Assembly: GCA_023256455.1 (NCBI GenBank)
Contig: JAGDXN010000050.1
Location: 3,063-13,507, forward strand
DNA length: 10,445 nt
Source: Cuniculiplasma sp.
Lineage (GTDB): Archaea; Thermoplasmatota; Thermoplasmata; Thermoplasmatales; Thermoplasmataceae
Reading direction: 5' to 3'
A program made the position numbers and the translations under genes. Positions 6,722-10,445 of this stretch are shown piece after piece (position 1 is the first letter of the stretch; each line of letters begins with the position of its first letter). Below the pieces are notes generated by a model that was not told the DNA's origin, did not search any database, and was given only the letters and a program-made list of their open reading frames with translations.

Positions 6722-8048
6722 CAACTGAGACGGGAACACCCTTTCTCCTCCTTTTTGATGTGCCATATTCAGATGTACCTCTGGCCACAATCTCATACAT
6801 TATTGCCTTCTTTCCATCTGCAGGCCTCAGGATCCTGCCAAGCCTCTGCCTGAACTGCCTCGTGCTTCCTGAACCGCTAAGTACAATGCCAATGGATGCA
6901 TCTGGAACATCTATGCCCTCATCAAGAACCCTTGAGGTTGCCAGTGCCCTCACCTCTCCTCTTCGAAACATATCAAGGTACATCTTCCTTTCAGGGCCCG
7001 GGGTAAGATAGGTTATGCATGGAATGAGAAATTCCCTTGATATCATGTAGGCAGATTCCGTATCGTCTGAAAAAATCAGGGTCTTTTCCCCCTTATGTTT
7101 GTTCATTACATATCTGACAATATCCTTCTTTACCCTTGCATTGAATGCAATCTTTCTTGCCCTTCTCCAGGCAAGGAGTGCCTCCCTTCCCTCTGGATTC
7201 CATGAAGACATTATGAACTTCTGGAAATCCCATGGACCCCTCATGGTTATCCTGTGCCTCCTTAAATACGAAACAAACTTTTCATGGTTGATCTCATATT
7301 CCCTTTCCTCCTCCTCTTCAAGCTCTGCCGGTATCCTTACAATTTCATAGTTGGAAATATATTCCCTTAACTCTTCATATCCCATTTCGAAGATCTTCCC
7401 ACCCATATATTTTTCAAGATCTTCATGGAGCATGTCTGTTCGCTCAAATGTTGCGGTCAGACCCAGCCTGTACGGGGATGCAAACATCCTGCCTATATCC
7501 ATATATTTCTTTGCGCCCATATGGTGAACTTCGTCCACAAGAAGGAATCTGAACCTGTTTCCCAGTGTTTCTGCCATCAGGTATGCTGAATCAAAGGTGC
7601 ATACAGTCACATCCCTGATATCCTTCAATCCACCTCCAATCTGCCCGATTTCAATGCCAAAGGTGCTTTCAAGCCTTGATCTCCACTGCTGAATCAGTTC
7701 AATGGTGGGTGCAATGATAATCGTGGAAGTTTTCAACCTTCCCATTGCATCCATTCCAATATGGGTTTTTCCTGCTGCCGTGGGAAGGACAACAACACCG
7801 CCAAAATCGTTTTCCACCCATTTTGCAATGGCCATTTTCTGATATGACCTTAAATTTTCAGAATGTTGAAGCTGGATTTCCTTATTTTCAAAAACATTGT
7901 CTTCAGCATTTTTGTAAATTTTTAAGATTTCACCGTATTTATAAGCAGGGGCCCTGAATGACCCTATTCTCTCATCATATGTGATCCACTCAGGAGGATT
8001 TTCAACATGATCAATGAGAATTGACCCTCTGCTGTAACTTATCCTCAT
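6702..8048 (-). CDS. xpb: XPB/Rad25-type DNA helicase (SF2, DEVH)
   Basis: ATP-driven 3'-5' superfamily-2 DNA helicase of the archaeal XPB group, acting with Bax1 in DNA repair. Counted from ATG 8048 (448 residues), the motifs are: Walker A LPTAAGKT (88-95); an Ia-like IIIAPTIELIQQW (about 111-123); DEVH (172-175); GLTATFERTD (196-205); and QRLGRILRP (401-409). A segment between the two RecA-like domains, about 222-310, should hold the thumb and includes an unusual acidic run ELEEEEERE (242-250). The XPB RED motif reads RTD (203-205) here. The frame is open to ATG 8066, but that adds MVLCCH, has no ribosome site and lies only 15 bp from the A/T-rich box. ATG 8048 gives the usual MRISYSRGSILI beginning. 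The tail after about 424 is basic (SKRRRKG), then acidic. The 3' end overlaps bax1. Confidence 0.93.
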   Translation of the reverse strand: MRISYSRGSILIDHVENPPEWITYDERIGSFRAPAYKYGEILKIYKNAEDNVFENKEIQLQHSENLRSYQKMAIAKWVENDFGGVVVLPTAAGKTHIGMDAMGRLKTSTIIIAPTIELIQQWRSRLESTFGIEIGQIGGGLKDIRDVTVCTFDSAYLMAETLGNRFRFLLVDEVHHMGAKKYMDIGRMFASPYRLGLTATFERTDMLHEDLEKYMGGKIFEMGYEELREYISNYEIVRIPAELEEEEEREYEINHEKFVSYLRRHRITMRGPWDFQKFIMSSWNPEGREALLAWRRARKIAFNARVKKDIVRYVMNKHKGEKTLIFSDDTESAYMISREFLIPCITYLTPGPERKMYLDMFRRGEVRALATSRVLDEGIDVPDASIGIVLSGSGSTRQFRQRLGRILRPADGKKAIMYEIVARGTSEYGTSKRRRKGVPVSVDDDQEE

Positions 8049-8070
8049 ATGGCAACACAATACCATCAGG

Positions 8071-8085
8071 AAAAAAAATATTTGT
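8071..8085 (-). promoter_or_regulatory. A/T-rich box between the MFS gene and xpb (TATA box and/or oligo-T terminator)
   Basis: On the - strand CAAATATTTTTTTT follows the MFS stop by about 8 bases. AAATAT is centred about 33 bp upstream of ATG 8048, predicting initiation near 8055 and a leader of about 7 bases for xpb. Such a start would exclude the alternative ATG 8066. The T8 run (8078-8071) is also a plausible archaeal oligo-T terminator for the MFS transcript. The two roles are not exclusive. Confidence 0.4.
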
Positions 8086-8093
8086 GAAACCCT

Positions 8094-9326
8094 TCATGAA
8101 ATGATCCTGTCGGGAGATATTCTCCAGCCAAAAAAAATGATGGTTGATATCAATCCAAGAAGGCATGTGATGGAGAGAAATATCAATCCTGTCCCTGGCT
8201 GGAAATATCTTAGATAGCCGTAAATAAGTACACCGGTGAGGCCCCCAATTCTTCCGAACATTTCACTGAAACCCTGCCCTGTTGCCCTGATTCTTGTTTT
8301 GAATGATTCTGCAGGTGAAATCACGGTGGTTTTGTCAGGCCCAAGGGCACCGAAGAAAAATGCACCGCCCAGAAGAAATACGGAAATATAGAGGGGTATT
8401 TGAAAACCATAAATCAACAGCACACCCATTATGCCAAGAAAGAGGCCCCGTAAGGCAAAACCGAGGGACTGCAGGAATCTTCTTCCAACCCTGCCTATTA
8501 TCATAATGGTCATAAGAGACGCAGGTATGGTAAATATCTTTACCTCAACGCTTCCCAGATCTGAACTGAACAGGGAATTGCCCCCAATGGTGAATAAAAG
8601 CAGTGGAAGAAAAAGAGTGAGGCTCTGATCACTTATCTGGTACAGGAACCATGGTATGGAAAACCTGACCCCATCCCTTCTGTTTTTTCCCGAATAGAAT
8701 TCCCTTACTATGTATATTATTTTTCTGTGGTGGTTCAACTTCCATTCGTCTGTATCTGTGATCCTTAATCTCAGCAATATGGGTATGATAGAAAGTACTG
8801 CGCCTGAGAGAAATACATACCTCCATGCAAGGCTGTGATAAAAAGGGGAAAGGATTGCACCTGATGCATAGGCCATTAGAATGCCAAAGTTTGCAAAAAA
8901 CATAACTATGGTGAGACTCCTTGAACCTCTCCCCGATAGAAGTTCAACCTCGGAAAGATATGCAAACACCACAACATAATCGATCCCCACGCCAATGCCA
9001 ACCATGAACCTGAAGATAAAAATTTCAATGAAATCGGTTGATAGGGCTGAGCCTATTCCAGCAAGAACGAATGTTATCAGATCCACAGTGAGTATGCCAA
9101 TCCTCCCAAATCTGTCAGAGAAGATTCCACTGAGGATGGCTCCAAAAATTGCACCCATAAGAATGGCTGATGTCAATAGAGTAACTTCAGCACCCTGAAG
9201 ATGAAATAGGGATTCAATAGAAGCAAGGCCAACGGAAATTGTGGCAATATTATAGCTTGCTGCAAAGATGCTCAGGGATGCAATTATGACAGGAAATATA
9301 TTTCTTCCATAATATCTCCCATCCAC
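8094..9326 (-). CDS. Major facilitator superfamily transporter (sugar/aromatic-acid:H+ symporter-like)
   Basis: Integral membrane secondary transporter, probably proton-coupled. The 410 residues are hydrophobic throughout and consistent with about 12 membrane spans. Motif A between spans 2 and 3 is present (GIFSDRFGR, 67-75). After span 4 comes YLSEVELLSGRGSR (123-136), the E...RG signature of the sugar-porter and metabolite/aromatic-acid symporter groups. The second half has SPAESFKTRIRATGQG (337-352), the matching signature before span 11. A charged central loop lies at about 187-222. These motifs define the group but not the substrate. The start is GTG 9326, supported by GGAGGTG (9342-9336) 9 bases upstream; no in-frame ATG occurs until about residue 57. 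The same frame is open upstream of an in-frame TAG (9329-9327) that directly abuts the GTG. The gene lies downstream of the thiolase with a 165-bp control region containing two identical-arm inverted repeats. Confidence 0.9.
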   Translation of the reverse strand: MDGRYYGRNIFPVIIASLSIFAASYNIATISVGLASIESLFHLQGAEVTLLTSAILMGAIFGAILSGIFSDRFGRIGILTVDLITFVLAGIGSALSTDFIEIFIFRFMVGIGVGIDYVVVFAYLSEVELLSGRGSRSLTIVMFFANFGILMAYASGAILSPFYHSLAWRYVFLSGAVLSIIPILLRLRITDTDEWKLNHHRKIIYIVREFYSGKNRRDGVRFSIPWFLYQISDQSLTLFLPLLLFTIGGNSLFSSDLGSVEVKIFTIPASLMTIMIIGRVGRRFLQSLGFALRGLFLGIMGVLLIYGFQIPLYISVFLLGGAFFFGALGPDKTTVISPAESFKTRIRATGQGFSEMFGRIGGLTGVLIYGYLRYFQPGTGLIFLSITCLLGLISTIIFFGWRISPDRIIS

Positions 9327-9413
9327 CTAAATCCGCACCTCCTTTTCCACCATATTATCAGGAGGTTTTTTCAAGCCACTCATATTTTCACAGAAGGATT
9401 TTAAATGGAGCAT
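9327..9413 (-). CDS. 28-codon leader ORF abutting the MFS start (uncertain)
   Basis: From ATG 9413 an uninterrupted frame runs to TAG 9329-9327, and the next codon in the same frame is the GTG start of the MFS gene. The peptide starts MLHLKSFCEN and ends NMVEKEVRI. It is charged with no membrane span and contains two further in-frame ATGs (9383 and 9353). ATG 9413 lies a few bases after the predicted transcription start, so it could be translated from a nearly leaderless mRNA. Its last codons cover the MFS Shine-Dalgarno site. It could be a leader peptide coupling translation to the transporter, an N-terminal extension cut off by an amber codon, or chance. Confidence 0.35.
   Translation of the reverse strand: MLHLKSFCENMSGLKKPPDNMVEKEVRI
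9336..9342 (-). promoter_or_regulatory. Shine-Dalgarno site deciding the GTG start of the MFS gene
   Basis: GGAGGTG is a perfect match to the complement of the archaeal 16S 3' end and ends 9 bases before GTG 9326. It is the strongest ribosome site in the window. ACCTCC at 9366-9361 can pair with GGAGGT at 9342-9337, so the site may be occluded in the RNA. Confidence 0.75.
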
Positions 9414-9430
9414 GTAAGGATATCCTTACA
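9413..9430. promoter_or_regulatory. Operator-like inverted repeat 1
   Basis: TGTAAGGATATCCTTACA is a perfect 18-bp palindrome. Its 7-bp arms are identical to those of the site at 9462-9479, 49 bp away centre to centre. It covers the predicted transcription start of the MFS promoter, a typical position for an archaeal repressor. Size and symmetry suit a dimeric helix-turn-helix regulator; the regulator itself is not in the window. Confidence 0.6.
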
Positions 9431-9440
9431 TTAAACCCCA

Positions 9441-9457
9441 TATTAAAAATCTTTCCA
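9441..9457 (-). promoter_or_regulatory. Putative BRE/TATA promoter of the MFS gene
   Basis: On the - strand GGAAAGATTTTTAATA joins a purine-rich BRE-like GGAAAG to the TATA-like TTTTTAATA (9449-9441). Initiation about 25 bp downstream would fall near 9420, in the middle of inverted repeat 1, leaving a leader of about 95 bases before GTG 9326. A second, weaker candidate is TTTAAAAT (9404-9397), which would start near 9375 and place repeat 1 immediately upstream of the box. Confidence 0.5.
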
Positions 9458-9461
9458 TTTT

Positions 9462-9479
9462 TGTAAGGTTTCCCTTACA
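9462..9479. promoter_or_regulatory. Operator-like inverted repeat 2
   Basis: TGTAAGG-TTTC-CCTTACA on the + strand has the same 7-bp arms as repeat 1 but a different, asymmetric 4-bp centre, so the arms are what is conserved. It starts 12 bases after the thiolase stop and ends about 5 bp upstream of the BRE of the MFS promoter. In the thiolase RNA it would form a 7-bp stem with a GAAA (GNRA) tetraloop, so a role at the mRNA 3' end is possible. The second copy favours a protein-binding DNA site. Confidence 0.6.
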
Positions 9480-9491
9480 TTTTAATTCAAA

Positions 9492-10445
9492 TTAGATTCT
9501 CTCCAAAATACATGCATTGGCCATTCCTCCACCCTCACAAATTGCAATTAAGCCCCTTTGTTTTCCCATTTTTTCCAGAGAGTTTATCATTGTTGCAATC
9601 AATCGTCCTCCTGTGGCCCCAAGAGGATGGCCAATGGCAATGGCACCTCCATGGATGTTTACCCTGTCAAGATCTGCCCCTGTTTCTCTCATCCATGCAA
9701 GAACAACCGATGCAAAGGCCTCGTTAACTTCAAAGAGATCTATATCATCCATGGTAAGACCTTCCCTCTTAAGGATCTTTTCAGTTGCCTTTATGGGTCC
9801 GGTTAGCATTGAAACTGGATCAACGCCCACCACGGAAAAGGATTTGAATACAGCTCTTGCCTTTTTATTATGATTATTCAGGAAATCCTCAGAGCATATG
9901 AGAGCAGCACTTGCTCCATCTGATATCTGGGACGAGTTACCAGCAGTTATATTGTGTATTCCAGGAAATGCATCTCTCAGTGAGAGAAGTTTTTCCATTT
10001 CCGTATCGTGTCTGATTCCCTGATCCTGATCAACTATGGTTATCCCATCCTGATTCTTAATGGAAACCGGCACTATTTCATTTCTTAAAAATTCCCTGGA
10101 GCCATGGGCAAGCCTGTGGCTTCTCAGGCTGTAGGAATCCATCTCCTCCCTTCCAATCTCCCATTTTTCAGCAATTATCTGCGCTCCCCTTGCCTGACTG
10201 AACCATTCCTCTCCAAGGGAATATCTTTCCCTTAAATTCTCAGTTATGGGATTGGATTCTTTTTTGATCGTTGTGAACATGGGAACCCTGCTCATGGATT
10301 CAACACCGCATGCCACTGCGAGATCATACATTCCTGTCATCACACCCTGTGCTGCAAACTGTGCTGCCTGAAGGCTTGAACCGCATTGCCTGTCTATGCT
10401 TGTTCCAGGTATGGATTCGGGGAAACCTGCCGATAGAATGGCATT
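9492..10445 (-). CDS. Acetyl-CoA acetyltransferase / beta-ketothiolase (5' end beyond the window)
   Basis: Thiolase, either cleaving 3-ketoacyl-CoA with CoA or condensing two acyl-CoA units. The frame is open to the right edge: 317 residues are visible and about 75 N-terminal residues are missing. The nucleophilic cysteine is visible residue 21 (DRQCGSSLQAA, codon 10385-10383). Asn241 is in NEAF (VNEAFASVV), His273 in GGAIAIGHPLGATGGR, and the second catalytic cysteine is Cys303 (AICEGGGMANA). NEAF, GHPLGATGGR and a second catalytic cysteine mark the bacterial-type biosynthetic/degradative thiolases. The archaeal mevalonate-pathway thiolase, usually next to HMG-CoA synthase and a DUF35 protein, is normally of the SCP2 type with HDAF. 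Fatty-acid beta-oxidation or another acyl-CoA route is therefore more likely. A GTG at 10343 and later ATGs are internal. The promoter lies outside the window. Confidence 0.92.
   Translation of the reverse strand, partial: NAILSAGFPESIPGTSIDRQCGSSLQAAQFAAQGVMTGMYDLAVACGVESMSRVPMFTTIKKESNPITENLRERYSLGEEWFSQARGAQIIAEKWEIGREEMDSYSLRSHRLAHGSREFLRNEIVPVSIKNQDGITIVDQDQGIRHDTEMEKLLSLRDAFPGIHNITAGNSSQISDGASAALICSEDFLNNHNKKARAVFKSFSVVGVDPVSMLTGPIKATEKILKREGLTMDDIDLFEVNEAFASVVLAWMRETGADLDRVNIHGGAIAIGHPLGATGGRLIATMINSLEKMGKQRGLIAICEGGGMANACILERI

Noticed and set aside
6722..6796. 25-codon upstream extension of bax1
   Set aside because: It lies entirely within xpb, and the family-like N-terminus (IRKSKSGIARS) begins right after the ATGs at 6721/6718.
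8049..8066. Six-codon upstream extension of xpb (MVLCCH)
   Set aside because: It has no ribosome site, lies too close to the A/T-rich box to be transcribed from it, and does not resemble XPB N-termini.
9517..9873. 118-codon + strand frame opposite the thiolase
   Set aside because: The opposite strand carries the conserved thiolase active-site blocks; this frame is a by-product of that coding sequence.
1..10445. Defence island, prophage or insertion sequence
   Set aside because: No transposase, integrase, terminal inverted repeats, toxin-antitoxin pair or known defence gene was found. XPB-Bax1 is a known repair module, so it was not reported as a new system.

Overview
The window looks like a chromosomal segment from a thermoacidophilic archaeon of the Thermoplasmata, probably Thermoplasmatales. 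Four things suggest this: an archaeal-type Dph2, an archaeal/eukaryal-type MtaB methylthiotransferase, an adjacent XPB helicase-Bax1 nuclease pair, and archaeal promoter signals (purine-rich BRE plus A/T-rich TATA box) placed so close to start codons that several mRNAs should be leaderless. The DNA is A/T-rich, with heavy use of AGG (Arg) and ATA (Ile). The placement rests on gene content and style, because no rRNA gene or marker is present to fix the species.

Layout. On the + strand, the tail of an unidentified gene (ending at 65) overlaps dph2 (62-1075) by ATGA. Everything else is on the - strand. Reading in the direction of transcription from the right edge: a 5'-truncated bacterial-type beta-ketothiolase (10445-9492); a 165-bp control region with two copies of an 18-bp inverted repeat; an MFS transporter (9326-8094); an XPB-type DNA helicase (8048-6702) overlapping its partner Bax1 (6721-5399); a doubtful 55-codon ORF (5390-5223); a 322-bp very A/T-rich spacer; an aspartase/fumarase-family lyase (4900-3527); a COG1228-type amidohydrolase (3475-2345); and MtaB (2278-1064). 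MtaB converges on dph2 and overlaps it by 12 bp. No tRNA, rRNA, CRISPR array, insertion sequence or prophage gene was seen.

How the genes work together. XPB and Bax1 form a helicase-nuclease module for DNA repair. Dph2 (diphthamide on elongation factor 2) and MtaB (2-methylthio on tRNA t6A37) are both Fe-S/S-adenosylmethionine radical enzymes that modify the translation apparatus. The lyase, the amidohydrolase and the thiolase are metabolic enzymes, and each seems to be its own unit. The MFS gene has the richest control region: two TGTAAGG-N4-CCTTACA sites around a good TATA/BRE, a 28-codon leader ORF whose TAG stop directly abuts the in-frame GTG start, and a strong Shine-Dalgarno site that can pair with an upstream complementary stretch.

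Most of the window is ordinary housekeeping content. The parts most worth a second look are the thiolase-MFS control region and the apparently degenerate PD-(D/E)xK site of Bax1.
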